Positions 40,604 to 49,378 of a stretch of 64,000 nt of DNA are shown here, piece after piece. A program made the translations under genes and the position numbers. Location: NCBI RefSeq assembly GCF_019468565.1, contig NZ_CP080521.1, positions 9,176,001 to 9,240,000 on the forward strand, read 5' to 3'. Source of the DNA: Pseudonocardia sp. DSM 110487. Lineage in GTDB: Bacteria > Actinomycetota > Actinomycetes > Mycobacteriales > Pseudonocardiaceae. The stretch's first letter is position 1; every line of letters starts with the position of its first letter. Under the pieces are notes generated by a model. That model had not been told where the DNA came from and did no database searches. It worked only from the letters and a program-made list of their open reading frames with translations.

Positions 40604-40626
40604 CTTGACGGGCGCATCCCGTCAAG
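40604..40626. promoter_or_regulatory. Perfect palindrome CTTGACGGG-N5-CCCGTCAAG upstream of rpoB promoter
   Basis: Nine-base arms at 40604-40612 and 40618-40626 flank cgcat. Each arm contains TTGACG, a good -35 hexamer, so it may be a pair of divergent -35 elements (no good -10 found at 17-18 bp) or an operator. It lies about 40 bp upstream of the predicted rpoB -35. Confidence 0.4.
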
Positions 40627-40920
40627 ACTCTACGCGCCGGTAAGTGGTCCTTTTCGCGGGACGAGCGGTGCGGAGTCCCAGCTCCGGGGCCTGCGAGGCC
40701 ACTCGCCGATCTACTTCGGCACGTCAGGGTGACCGCCGAACGGGCGAACCGGGCAGAGCCGTCCGCACGCCGGCTCCATCGGCCCGTCGCCGGACCGTGT
40801 CGCCACCGTCACCTCCGTGCGCGGGCCCACCTCTCGGTCAGGCGGGGCCGCTGTTGCTTGACACCGTCTCACGGACACGCTGACGATCAATCACCGGGCC
40901 GAGCCCTGGGAGGGACGATG

Positions 40921-42582
40921 ATGTCCGCAACGACGTACGCCGAGCGGCCGTGGCTGGCGCGCTACGACGCGGGGCAACCGCACGATCTGGAGCTCGAGCA
41001 TGGCGACGCGCCCGCGATGTTCCGCGCCGCGGTGGCGCGCAACCCCGACGGGGACGCCGTGCGGTACTTCGACGGCCGGATCACGCTGCGCGAGCTGGAC
41101 GAGCTCTCCGACGCGTTCGCCGTCGGTCTCCTCGACGCCGGGCTGGCGGCGGGCGACCGGGTGGCGCTGTACCTGCAGAACGTGCCGCAGTTCGTCATCG
41201 GGCTGCTCGGCACGTGGAAAGCGGGCGGCATCGCCGTGCCGATCAATCCGATGAACCGCGCGCGGGAGCTGGAACTCCTGCTCACCGACTCCGGCGCGCG
41301 GGTACTGGTGTGCCTCCAGAGCCTGTACCGCGACGTCGCGGCCGATGTGGTCGGCCGCACCGCGGTGCGAACCGTGATCACGACGTCGGAGCTGGAGTAC
41401 CAGAGCCGCGACGACCCGAGGGCGTTCGGCAGCTCCGAGCGCGTGGACCTGCCGGGCACGGTCGACATGAGCGGGCTGATCGCCCGGTTCCGCGAGCGGA
41501 CGCCGCCCCCGGTGTCGTTCGCACCCGAGGACATCGCGTTCCTCACTTACACCTCCGGCACCACCGGGCCGCCCAAGGGGGCCATGAACACGCACCGGAA
41601 CGTGGTGTTCAACAGCCAGGCCTACCGCGAGTGGTGCGGCCTCACCGTCGACGACATCGTGCTCGGCGTGGCGCCGCTCTTCCACATCACGGGACTCATC
41701 GCGGGGATCACCACCGCGCTGCTGCTCGGCGCCCCGCTCGTGCTGTTCCACCGGTTCGAGCCCGCGCTCGCGATCGACGTGATCCGCGAGGAGCGCCCGA
41801 CCTTCACGGTCGGGTCGATCACGGTGTTCATCGCGCTGATGAACGCCCCGAATGCCGATCGCGACGCGCTCGCGTCGCTGCGGAAGATCTGGTCGGGTGG
41901 CGCACCGATCCCGCCGTCGACGGTGAAGGCGTTCTCGGCGGCGTTCGGCCAGTACGTCCACAACATCTACGGGCTCACCGAGACCACGTCACCGTCCCAC
42001 GGCGTGCCGGAGGGCGCGGAGGCGCCGGTGGACGAGGCGTCCGGCGCGCTGTCGGTCGGCGTGCCGATCTACAACACGGTCGTGCGCATCGTCGGCGACG
42101 ATGGGGAGGAGCTCCCGCCCGGCGAGATCGGCGAGATCGTGACGAGCGGTCCCCAGGTCGTGCCCGGCTACTGGAACAAGCCGGAGGAGACCGAGGGCGC
42201 GATCCCCGGAGGGGCGCTGCACACCGGGGACGTCGGGTACATGGACGCCGACGGCTGGTTCTACATCGTCGACCGCAAGAAGGACCAGATCAACGCGGGC
42301 GGCTACAAGGTGTGGCCGCGCGAGGTGGAGGACGTGCTCTACGAGCACGACGCCGTGCGGGAGGCCGCGGTGGTCGGCGTGCCCGACGCGTACCGCGGCG
42401 AGACGGTGAAGGCCTACGTCAGCCTCCGGCCGGGCCGCAGCGCCGACGAGGCCGAACTGATCGCGTTCTGCCGGGAGCGGATGGCGGCCTACAAGTACCC
42501 GCGTCAGGTGGAGTTCCTCGACGAGATCCCGAAGACGGTCACGGGCAAGCTGCTGCGACGCGAGCTGCGCGCACGGGGCTGA
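40921..42582 (+). CDS. Acyl-CoA synthetase (class I adenylate-forming enzyme)
   Basis: A 553-residue ligase that would activate a carboxylic acid with ATP and join it to CoA. The P-loop-like motif YTSGTTGPPKGAMNTH is near residue 205, followed by the YGLTETTSPS motif, the hinge and ribose-binding DGWFYIVDRKKDQINAGGYKVWP, and the catalytic Lys in PKTVTGKLLRRELR at the C-terminus. These fit fatty-acyl or related CoA ligases; chain length cannot be read. Two ATGs stand side by side; 40921 has GGAGG 7 nt upstream and is preferred to 40918. It lies alone on the plus strand between rpoB and rplL. Confidence 0.92.
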   Translation: MSATTYAERPWLARYDAGQPHDLELEHGDAPAMFRAAVARNPDGDAVRYFDGRITLRELDELSDAFAVGLLDAGLAAGDRVALYLQNVPQFVIGLLGTWKAGGIAVPINPMNRARELELLLTDSGARVLVCLQSLYRDVAADVVGRTAVRTVITTSELEYQSRDDPRAFGSSERVDLPGTVDMSGLIARFRERTPPPVSFAPEDIAFLTYTSGTTGPPKGAMNTHRNVVFNSQAYREWCGLTVDDIVLGVAPLFHITGLIAGITTALLLGAPLVLFHRFEPALAIDVIREERPTFTVGSITVFIALMNAPNADRDALASLRKIWSGGAPIPPSTVKAFSAAFGQYVHNIYGLTETTSPSHGVPEGAEAPVDEASGALSVGVPIYNTVVRIVGDDGEELPPGEIGEIVTSGPQVVPGYWNKPEETEGAIPGGALHTGDVGYMDADGWFYIVDRKKDQINAGGYKVWPREVEDVLYEHDAVREAAVVGVPDAYRGETVKAYVSLRPGRSADEAELIAFCRERMAAYKYPRQVEFLDEIPKTVTGKLLRRELRARG

Positions 42583-42584
42583 AA

Positions 42585-42622
42585 CACGAACGGCACCCCC
42601 GGTCATGGGGGTGCCGTTCGTG
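42585..42622. terminator. 16-bp perfect stem-loop, bidirectional terminator
   Basis: Arms 42585-42600 and 42607-42622 are exact 16-bp complements with the loop ggtcat. It begins 2 bp after the synthetase stop and lies 19 bp from the rplL stop, so it can end both converging transcripts. Confidence 0.85.
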
Positions 42623-42641
42623 CGGTGCGCTGAGCGCGAGG

Positions 42642-43031
42642 TCAGGCCAGGCTGACCTTGGCGCCGGCGTCCTCGAGCTTCTTCTTCGCGGCCTCGGCGG
42701 CGTCCTTGGCGACCGCCTCGAGGATCGGCTTCGGGGCGCTCTCGACGAGGTCCTTTGCCTCCTTCAGGCCAAGGCCCGAGACGAGCTCGCGGACGACCTT
42801 GATGACCTGGATCTTCTTGTCACCGGCTGCCTCGAGGACGACGTTGAACTCGTCCTTCTCCTCGGGGGCCTCGGCGGCGGGACCGGCGGCGGCCGGGCCG
42901 GCGGCCACGGCGACCGGGGCGGCCGCGGTGACGTCGAAGGTCTCCTCGAACTTCTTCACGAACTCCGACAGCTCGATGAGGGTGAGGTCCTTGAAGGCCT
43001 CGAGCAGCTCGTCGGTGGACAGCTTCGCCAT
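42642..43031 (-). CDS. rplL: Ribosomal protein L7/L12
   Basis: A 129-residue stalk protein. An N-terminal dimerisation part (LSTDELLEAFKDLTLIELSEFVKKFEE), an Ala/Pro-rich hinge, and the factor-binding C-terminal domain (EFNVVLEAAGDKKIQVIKVVRE, then GLGLKEAKDLVESAPKPI) are in normal order. Fifty-four bases behind rplJ. Confidence 0.97.
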   Translation of the reverse strand: MAKLSTDELLEAFKDLTLIELSEFVKKFEETFDVTAAAPVAVAAGPAAAGPAAEAPEEKDEFNVVLEAAGDKKIQVIKVVRELVSGLGLKEAKDLVESAPKPILEAVAKDAAEAAKKKLEDAGAKVSLA

Positions 43032-43085
43032 GGTGGTGCCTCTCTGGGGTGTTGCTGAGCAGTGATGCTGAGCTGGGGGGTGGGA

Positions 43086-43667
43086 TCAGCTCTCGGCGTC
43101 GGCCGAGGCCTCGGTGGTGGGGGCCTCGGTGGTGGGGGCGGCGCCGCCGCCCTCTTCCTCGGCACGCTTGTCGGCAAGCGCCTGCGCCAGGCGGGCCACC
43201 TGCGAGGCGGGGGCGGCGAACAGGCCCGCGGCCTTCGCCATGGTGCCCTTCATCGCGCCGGCCAGCTTGGACAGCAGGACCTCGCGGGACTCCAGGTCGG
43301 CGAGCTGGTTGACCTCGGCGACGGTCAGCGTGCGACCGTCCATGAAGCCGCCCTTGATCACCAGGCCCTGGTTGGTCTTGGCGAAGTCGCGCAGTGCCTT
43401 GGCGGCGTCGACCGGCTCGCCGGTGATGAACGTGATCGCCGTGGGACCGACGAGCAGCTCCTCGATCTTGACGCCCGCGTCCTCTGCGGCGCGCTTGACC
43501 AGCGTGTTCTTGGCGACGCGGTAACTCGCACCGTCGCCGAGCGACCGGCGCAGCGTCGTCAGCTGGGACATCGTCAGGCCGCGGTACTCGGTGACCACCG
43601 AGGCGGACGCGCCCCGGAACTTCTCGGCGATCTCCTCGACCGCCGCGACCTTGTCGGGTCGGGCCAT
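43086..43667 (-). CDS. rplJ: Ribosomal protein L10
   Basis: A 193-residue stalk-base protein that carries L7/L12 dimers and regulates its own operon by binding the leader. MARPDKVAAVEEIAEKFRGASASVVTEYRGLTM is the family start. The tail (EEEGGGAAPTTEAPTTEAS) is low-complexity. GAGGAGG lies just upstream of the ATG at 43667. rplK, rplA, secE and nusG, which often stand nearby, are not in the window. Confidence 0.96.
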   Translation of the reverse strand: MARPDKVAAVEEIAEKFRGASASVVTEYRGLTMSQLTTLRRSLGDGASYRVAKNTLVKRAAEDAGVKIEELLVGPTAITFITGEPVDAAKALRDFAKTNQGLVIKGGFMDGRTLTVAEVNQLADLESREVLLSKLAGAMKGTMAKAAGLFAAPASQVARLAQALADKRAEEEGGGAAPTTEAPTTEASADAES

Positions 43668-43931
43668 CCTCGCCTCCTCTCGTCGTGGTCGGTGTGGATC
43701 TTCTGCGGTGCCACCCACCGACGACCTCGGAAACGACGAACGCCCCGGCGCAGGAGCGCACGGGGCGTGACGAGGCGCTGAGAAGCACACCTCGCGATGA
43801 CCTCGTCCTCCTGCGCGGGCCGCCCGCGGATGCGGGGCCTTCGTGTGCCCCGTGAGGGGCACAGACCTGCGGTCTTCGGTGGAACCGGTGTCCAGGATAC
43901 GCGACCCTGTCTCCCGTCTCGCGCGACGGGG
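43668..43931 (-). ncRNA. Probable L10 leader of rplJL, with candidate promoter
   Basis: The 264-bp space before rplJ has two clear stem-loops: GTGCCCC/GGGGCAC with a 4-nt loop at 43845-43862, and CGCCCCG/CGGGGCG at 43741-43747 and 43761-43767 enclosing a second 4-bp stem. A stretch reading GAAGACCGCAGGTCTG on the minus strand recalls the conserved part of the L10 leader (the autoregulatory L10-binding RNA), but I cannot run a covariance model. A -10 box TATCCT (43894-43899) without a clear -35 may start it. A weak 6-bp stem at 43913-43930 follows the Mce-associated gene. Confidence 0.5.
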
Positions 43932-44879
43932 TCAGAGAGGCGTGACGGCGGCGATCTTCCAGCGACCGTCCACGTACTCGCCCGTGACCGCGAGCCGGCC
44001 GGCCGCGGCCAGCTGCTGCGACTGCGCGTCAGGGGCGGCACGGGTTGCCTGCTGGTCGACGAAGGCCACCAGAACGGCCCTGTCGCCGGTGATCTCCTTG
44101 ACGGCCGTGCGGGTGACCGTCGCCGACACCACGGCCTGCTGCTGCGGGGCCCTGGCCTTGACCTCACCGAACAGGCGGTCGAAATCGGCCGCGAACTCCG
44201 GCGTGATCACGTCGCGGGCGGCCTGCTCGTTCTCGTCGAGCCGTGCGAAGTCGAACGAGTACACGGTCTCGATCGCGTCGGACAGCTGCCCGGACACCTC
44301 GGCGGTGGTTCCCACGTCGACCAGCGCCGTGTTCTCGGCCGCCGGAGTCCCGCGCAGGTGCGCGTCCTGGATGCCGGCGACCACGGCAATGGTGGCGAGC
44401 ACGACCGCGGCCACCGCGAGCAGCGGTACGGCATGGCGGCGCAGCACGGCGGCCGGCCTCGCGGCCCGGTCGGTTGCGGCCGCCTCGGCGGCGTCCCCGC
44501 GCTCGACGGTCTCCGTGGGTTCCGCGGATTCGTCCGCGCCGGCCCGAGGCGACTTCCGGCGGGGCCTGCTCGCCGGCTTCGCATCCGTCTCGGTGGGGAC
44601 GACCGCGAGCTGCTCGGTCCGGTCGATGCTGACGGTGTCGGCCTCGGGCTCGGCGACGGGGGCGGGCTTCGGGCGCGGGCGCTTCGGCTCGGCCTTCCCG
44701 GCGGGCGGCGCAGGCTCGGACGGGCGGTCGGGCGCCGCGATCACCTGGGTCTCGGCGGCGTCGCCCGCGCCGTCCTCGACACGCTCGGACGGGCGGGGCA
44801 CGGTGGGCGCCATGCCGGCCACCCGTGGGCGGCGGGACGGGGCCGGGCGGGGGCGCGGGGAACGCGGACGAGGTGGCAT
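43932..44879 (-). CDS. Mce-associated membrane protein
   Basis: A 315-residue protein. About 140 N-terminal residues are Pro/Arg/Glu-rich and disordered, then one membrane helix (VPLLAVAAVVLATIAVVAGI) and an outer domain of about 145 residues ending VDGRWKIAAVTPL. That last motif (WxI/V, near the C-terminus) and the position at the end of the mce operon are typical of Mam proteins, which stabilise Mce complexes in mycobacteria. The ATG at 44879 has GGAG 8 nt upstream; a longer in-frame form overlaps the upstream gene. Confidence 0.85.
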   Translation of the reverse strand: MPPRPRSPRPRPAPSRRPRVAGMAPTVPRPSERVEDGAGDAAETQVIAAPDRPSEPAPPAGKAEPKRPRPKPAPVAEPEADTVSIDRTEQLAVVPTETDAKPASRPRRKSPRAGADESAEPTETVERGDAAEAAATDRAARPAAVLRRHAVPLLAVAAVVLATIAVVAGIQDAHLRGTPAAENTALVDVGTTAEVSGQLSDAIETVYSFDFARLDENEQAARDVITPEFAADFDRLFGEVKARAPQQQAVVSATVTRTAVKEITGDRAVLVAFVDQQATRAAPDAQSQQLAAAGRLAVTGEYVDGRWKIAAVTPL

Positions 44880-44892
44880 CGGGGTGCTCCTG

Positions 44893-45462
44893 TCAGCTCG
44901 GCGTGCGGACAAGGGCGAGGCGGCTCGCCTTCCAGCCCTGGTCGGTGCGGGTCATCTCCAGCTCGAGCCGCTGGCGGGTCATCGTCGGTGCCTGGCCCTC
45001 CGGGCGGACCTCGACGTCGACGGCCGCCAGCACGTGGGCGGTGCCGGCGCGCACGTCCAGTTCGGAGACGGCGGCTTCCATGACCGTGGCGGCGGTCGCC
45101 CGCTTGGTCTGCGCCACCACCTGCTCGTACTCGGCCCTGTTGGCGCGGAACTCGTCGAGCAGCGTGCCGGTGGAGCTCCGCTCCCACTCGTCCAGCCCCG
45201 GGCCGACGTTGCGGTAGTCGAGGGTGTTGAGGTTGATCGCGATCTGCCGGGCGTCCACCAGCACGGCCTCGCGCTCGGCCGCGAGCTCGAGGCCGTCGTC
45301 GTTCAGCGCGAGCAACCATGCGCCGCCGAAGAACAGCGCGGCGACCGCGGCGAGCGCAACCAGTGCGGCGAGCGCGCGGACCGGCGTGATCGCTAAGCGG
45401 CGCCGCGACGGTGCCGGGTCCGGGTCCTTCTGCTGCGTGGTGGGCTTCTCGAGGACGGTCAT
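44893..45462 (-). CDS. Mce-associated membrane protein
   Basis: A 189-residue protein with a cytoplasmic tail of about 25 residues, one membrane helix (VRALAALVALAAVAALFFGGAWLLAL) and an outer domain ending QGWKASRLALVRTPS. It is built like the next gene, and both probably fold as the NTF2-like Mam domain. It lies 42 bp behind mceF and 13 bp before the second Mam gene. Confidence 0.85.
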   Translation of the reverse strand: MTVLEKPTTQQKDPDPAPSRRRLAITPVRALAALVALAAVAALFFGGAWLLALNDDGLELAAEREAVLVDARQIAINLNTLDYRNVGPGLDEWERSSTGTLLDEFRANRAEYEQVVAQTKRATAATVMEAAVSELDVRAGTAHVLAAVDVEVRPEGQAPTMTRQRLELEMTRTDQGWKASRLALVRTPS

Positions 45463-45504
45463 GCGGCTCTCCGTCGGGGGTCGGGTCGGCGCGGTTTGTC
45501 CAGG

Positions 45505-46746
45505 TCAGTCGAGGATCTGGGTCAGGGAGCTGAGCGGGGGGATCGAGTCGGCGCTGTCGGGGAGGACGGGGGCTGAACCGGCGGGCGCGCCGCCGTCCGG
45601 TGGCCCGGACGGCGCGTTGGCGGGCGGCGTCGGGGTCTTCGCGTGCGGGACGTTCTGCGCGCCGCGGACGTCGATCGGGCTTCCGGGCGGTTCGGCGCAG
45701 TATGCCTTGCGGTTGATCGGCGCATCCGACACGTCGCTGCCCGGGCGCCGGTTGGTGCCCTCGTACCCCCGGGTGCAGGGGTACGGGTCGAAGAGGTTCG
45801 AGAGCACGAGCCCGAGGTGCGCGGTGCCGTCACCGGGCACGACGGTGTAGGTCGTGGTCGTGACGCCGGGGTAGGTCACGAGGATCTGCCGGAGCGCGGC
45901 CTGGCGGGGCTCGGCCACGCGGGAGACCGTGAGCAGGTCGGCGACCAGCTCCCCGAGGCCGCTGCCGCTCTCCCGCAGCAGGCCCCTGATCTGGGTGGAC
46001 GCCTCCGGGCCCGTCTCCATGAGCCTGCGCAGGTCCGGGTCGGACTCGGCGAGCTGGTCGGCGAGCAGCGCGAGGTCCTCGCTGAAGCTCTGGAAGGAGC
46101 CCGCGACGTCGTTCTGCGTGGTGAGCACCGTGCGGCCGTCCTCGATGAGCCGCGTCGTCTCCGGCAGCGCGTCCACTGCGTCCTCGGTGAACGCGTTGGT
46201 GGTGTCGAGGAGCTTCTGCAGCGGTAGCGCGGTGTTGGAGAAGGCGTCGCCGAGCTCGTCGACGACGGTGCGCAGCGAGTCGAGCGGCACCGAGCGAACG
46301 AAGTCGTCGAGGCTCACGATCAGCTGCTCGACCGGCACCGGCGTGCTCGTGCGCGCCACCGGGATCACCGAGCCGTCATGGAGGTACGGAGCGCCGTCGC
46401 TCGCCGGCAGCAGGTCGACGTACTGCTCGCCGATCGCGGAGAGGTTGTGGACGGCCGCGTCGACGTCGGCGGGGATCGCCGGGGCGTCCCGCCTGATGTC
46501 GAGCTGTGCCTCCACCCCTTCGGGAACGATCGTGAGCGCGCCGACCCGGCCGACGCTCACACCCCGGTACGTCACGTCGGCCCCGGTGAAGATCCCGCCG
46601 GACTGGGCGAGCTGCACGCGCACCGGATAGGTCGTGGTGCCGAACAGGTCGCCGAACCCCCCGTAGCGGAAGCCGGCGTAGCCGACCCCGATGACGGTGA
46701 TCAGCAGGAACGCCACCAGCTGCAGCCGGATGATCCTCGTGATCAT
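45505..46746 (-). CDS. mceF: Mce family protein, MceF position
   Basis: A 413-residue protein with an N-terminal membrane anchor and the MCE domain at about residues 35-115 (YPVRVQLAQSGGIFTGADVTYRGVSVGRVGAL), then a long helical part that would form the lipid tunnel, and a Pro-rich C-terminus. Mce proteins assemble as a hexamer of MceA-F that carries lipids across the periplasm. Four-base overlap with mceE. Confidence 0.92.
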   Translation of the reverse strand: MITRIIRLQLVAFLLITVIGVGYAGFRYGGFGDLFGTTTYPVRVQLAQSGGIFTGADVTYRGVSVGRVGALTIVPEGVEAQLDIRRDAPAIPADVDAAVHNLSAIGEQYVDLLPASDGAPYLHDGSVIPVARTSTPVPVEQLIVSLDDFVRSVPLDSLRTVVDELGDAFSNTALPLQKLLDTTNAFTEDAVDALPETTRLIEDGRTVLTTQNDVAGSFQSFSEDLALLADQLAESDPDLRRLMETGPEASTQIRGLLRESGSGLGELVADLLTVSRVAEPRQAALRQILVTYPGVTTTTYTVVPGDGTAHLGLVLSNLFDPYPCTRGYEGTNRRPGSDVSDAPINRKAYCAEPPGSPIDVRGAQNVPHAKTPTPPANAPSGPPDGGAPAGSAPVLPDSADSIPPLSSLTQILD

Positions 46747-47996
46747 TCGCCACCTCCGAGCAGGCCGCCGAGCACGCCGCCGCCGCGGGTGGGCTCGGGG
46801 GTGGTGGACCGTTCCGGCGCTTCCGGGTCGGGGCTCGGGGTGGCCGGGACCTCGCCGGGTATCGGCAGCAGGTCGCCCTGGCCGAGCAACGGGAAGTCCG
46901 GCAGCGACGGGCTCGTCGGGCCGAGCAGCGGCGCGAGCAGCTGTGAGGTGGGCGGGAGCATGCCGAGCGGGCCGTCCGGGCCGGGGAACGGCTGGCCGGA
47001 GCGCGCCATGTTCTGCAGGAGGCTGCTCAGGTCGAGGTCGAGCTTCGCGTACAGGTTGGAGTAGTCGCCCGCGAACGCGTCCATGGTCCCGTCGCTGAAC
47101 GGGAAGGTCGGCAGGAGGCTCAGCGAGTTCACCAGGTCGGGCCCGGACTCGACGAGCTTCGCCAGGACCGGCCGCAGCAGCTCGAGATCGGCGACCACGT
47201 CGTCTTGGCTGCGGTTGACCACGTCGGTGGCAACCCCGGAGAGCCGGTCGAGCGCCTGCAGCATGTCGACGAGCTTGGCGCGCTGGTCCTCCAGCTCGCG
47301 CAGGCCCGGTGGCAGGTCCTGCAGTGCCGTCTCGATCTGCCCCCTGCGGTCACGCAGGGTGCTGGCGAGGCGGTTGATCTCGTCGATGGCCCGTGTGATC
47401 TCGGACTTGTGGTCGTCCAGCGCCCCGACGAGCACGTTGAGGTCGTCGAGCAGGGCGCGGATTTCCGGCTCGTTGCCCGTGAGGGCCTTGTTGAGCTCGT
47501 TCGCGATCGTCCGGATCTGGGCGATGCCGCCGCCGTTGAGCAGCAGCGACAACGCGCCGAGCACCTCTTCCACCTCGGCGGCCCTGCTGGTGCGCAGCAG
47601 CGGGATCGTGGCGCCATCGGCGATCCGGCCGAACGCGGCGTTCCGCGGCGCAAGCAGCTCGACGAACTTCTCGCCGAGCAGGCTCGTGGTGCGCACCCTG
47701 GCCTCGGCATCGGGCGGCAGTGCCACGTCACCGTTGACGAGCACGGTGACCTCGGCCGTCCAGTCGGGGCCCACCCTGATGTCGCTGACCGTTCCGACCG
47801 GCACGTCGGCCACCTTCACCAGCGACTGCGGCACGAGGTCGATGACGTCGGTGAACTCGATGGTTAGCCGGTACGGGTCGTCGCCGAGGTTCGCGCCACC
47901 GGGAAGGTCGACATCCCGAAGCCCATTCGACAGCACGCCGCAGCCGCTCGTGAGCAGCACGGCGGCGGTGGCGATGGCGAGGATGCGGCGAGTCAT
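46743..47996 (-). CDS. mceE: Mce family lipoprotein, MceE (LprK-like)
   Basis: A 417-residue protein with a signal peptide and lipobox LLTSGCGV, so Cys at about residue 19 is lipidated; in mycobacterial operons only MceE is a lipoprotein. The MCE domain follows (LTIEFTDVIDLVPQSLVKVADVPVGTVSDI), then heptad-rich helices and a Pro/Gly-rich C-terminus. Overlaps mceD and mceF by four bases each. Confidence 0.93.
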   Translation of the reverse strand: MTRRILAIATAAVLLTSGCGVLSNGLRDVDLPGGANLGDDPYRLTIEFTDVIDLVPQSLVKVADVPVGTVSDIRVGPDWTAEVTVLVNGDVALPPDAEARVRTTSLLGEKFVELLAPRNAAFGRIADGATIPLLRTSRAAEVEEVLGALSLLLNGGGIAQIRTIANELNKALTGNEPEIRALLDDLNVLVGALDDHKSEITRAIDEINRLASTLRDRRGQIETALQDLPPGLRELEDQRAKLVDMLQALDRLSGVATDVVNRSQDDVVADLELLRPVLAKLVESGPDLVNSLSLLPTFPFSDGTMDAFAGDYSNLYAKLDLDLSSLLQNMARSGQPFPGPDGPLGMLPPTSQLLAPLLGPTSPSLPDFPLLGQGDLLPIPGEVPATPSPDPEAPERSTTPEPTRGGGVLGGLLGGGE

Positions 47997-49378
47997 CGGT
48001 CACCTCCGAACAGCCCTGACAGGCCCCCCGACCGGTCCTCGGACTCGTCCTGCTCGGTGCCCTGGTTCCGGTCGCTCCCCTCCGAGTCGTCGTCCGGCTC
48101 GACCCGCGTGGTCGACTCCGCCCGGGTCGTATCCGGCGTCCGCTCCCCCTCCGGCTGCGCGGACGGGGCCGGCAGGCCGGGCAGCGGCAGCGCCGCCTGC
48201 GGGGCCGCGGGCGCCTTCTCGGTCGGCAGTGCGAGGCCCGGCACGGGCGGGGGCTGGCCGCTCTGCAGCGCCGTGATCACCTCGGCCGCGCTGGGCAGCG
48301 GGACGAGTCCATCCAGGACCGGGGCGAGCGTCCCGCACGCATCCGTCAGCTGCTCCGGGATGCCTCCGTTCCGGCGCAGCTGCTCGCAGACCAGCGCCGG
48401 GATCGGCATCGTGAGCTCGTTGATGTTCGCCCGGGTGTCGAGGGTGCCGGACGAGCCGTTGTAGGCCAGCGAGAGGTTGCCGAGCGCGGCGGGCGCGACG
48501 TCGAGGACCTCGGCGAGGGCCTTGCGCTGGTCGACGACCACCTCGGTGACGTCGGTGAGCTTGTCGACGTTCGACTTGACGAGGTCCCGGTTGTCCTTGA
48601 CGAAGTCGGCCACCTCGCCGAGCGCGATGGACAGCTCGCGCACCGCGGTGGCCAGGTCGCCGCGCTCGTCGGCGAGGAACCCGGCGACGTCCTCGAGCCG
48701 CTTGTTGAACTCGCGGACCTCGCCGTCGTTCGCGGCGAGCATGGACGTGAAGGACTGGAGCTCCTTCACCGTGCCGAAGAGATCCTCGCGGGAGTCGGCG
48801 AGGGTGCCCGAGAGCTCCCCGAGGTTGCGGATCGTGTCGTTCAGCGCCCTGCCGTTGCCGTCGAGGTTGGCAGCGCCGACGTCGAGTGCGTCCGACAGCG
48901 CGCCCTGGGAGTTGACGCCGTCCGGGCCCAAAGCCCGTGCGAGCTGGTCGGCCGTGCGCGCGAGGTCGTCGACGCCGAGCGGCACCGCGGTGCGCTCGAT
49001 CGGGATCACGGCGCCGTCCTCGAGCTCGGGCCCGCTGGACCAGGTGGGGGCGAGCTGGACGTAGCGGCCGGTCACAAGGCTCGGCGAGATGACGATCGCC
49101 TTCGCGTCGGCCGGGAGCTTGAGGTCGGGATCGTCGATGCGCATCTCGACGCGCACCCGGGTGCCCTCGGGGGTGATGCCGACGACGTCGCCGACCGGCA
49201 CGCCGAGCACCCGCACCGAGTTGTCCTCGAACACGCCGGTCGCCGACGTGAAGTAGGCGGTGACCATCCGGGACGGGTGCCGCAGCACGAGGTAGAGACC
49301 GCCGGCAACCAGCACGGCGATCACGGCGACGAGCCCGGTGAGCTGCAGCTGCCTTCGGTCGGTTCCGGTGAGCGCCAT
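47993..49378 (-). CDS. mceD: Mce family protein, MceD position
   Basis: A 461-residue protein: membrane anchor (LTGLVAVIAVLVAGGLYLVL), MCE domain (VTAYFTSATGVFEDNSVRVLGVPVGDVVGI), helical tunnel segment and a C-terminal tail of about 100 residues rich in Pro, Glu and Asp. The ATG at 49378 overlaps the mceC stop (ATGA); an ATG two codons upstream is possible. Confidence 0.92.
   Translation of the reverse strand: MALTGTDRRQLQLTGLVAVIAVLVAGGLYLVLRHPSRMVTAYFTSATGVFEDNSVRVLGVPVGDVVGITPEGTRVRVEMRIDDPDLKLPADAKAIVISPSLVTGRYVQLAPTWSSGPELEDGAVIPIERTAVPLGVDDLARTADQLARALGPDGVNSQGALSDALDVGAANLDGNGRALNDTIRNLGELSGTLADSREDLFGTVKELQSFTSMLAANDGEVREFNKRLEDVAGFLADERGDLATAVRELSIALGEVADFVKDNRDLVKSNVDKLTDVTEVVVDQRKALAEVLDVAPAALGNLSLAYNGSSGTLDTRANINELTMPIPALVCEQLRRNGGIPEQLTDACGTLAPVLDGLVPLPSAAEVITALQSGQPPPVPGLALPTEKAPAAPQAALPLPGLPAPSAQPEGERTPDTTRAESTTRVEPDDDSEGSDRNQGTEQDESEDRSGGLSGLFGGDR

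Larger units (their letters stand above)
40290..40920. other. Non-coding spacer: rpoB leader and promoter, acyl-CoA synthetase upstream region
   Basis: This 631-bp space carries no supported gene; small open frames in it lack coding character and ribosome-binding sites. From left to right it holds the rpoB leader of about 240 nt, the rpoB promoter (40537-40565), a perfect palindrome (40604-40626) and the region before the acyl-CoA synthetase, whose GGAGG is at 40909-40913. I found no strong promoter for the latter. Confidence 0.6.

Noticed and set aside
40644..40883. Small open frame in the rpoB-acyl-CoA synthetase spacer
   Set aside because: No ribosome-binding site, no domain and a composition not like coding sequence; treated as non-coding.
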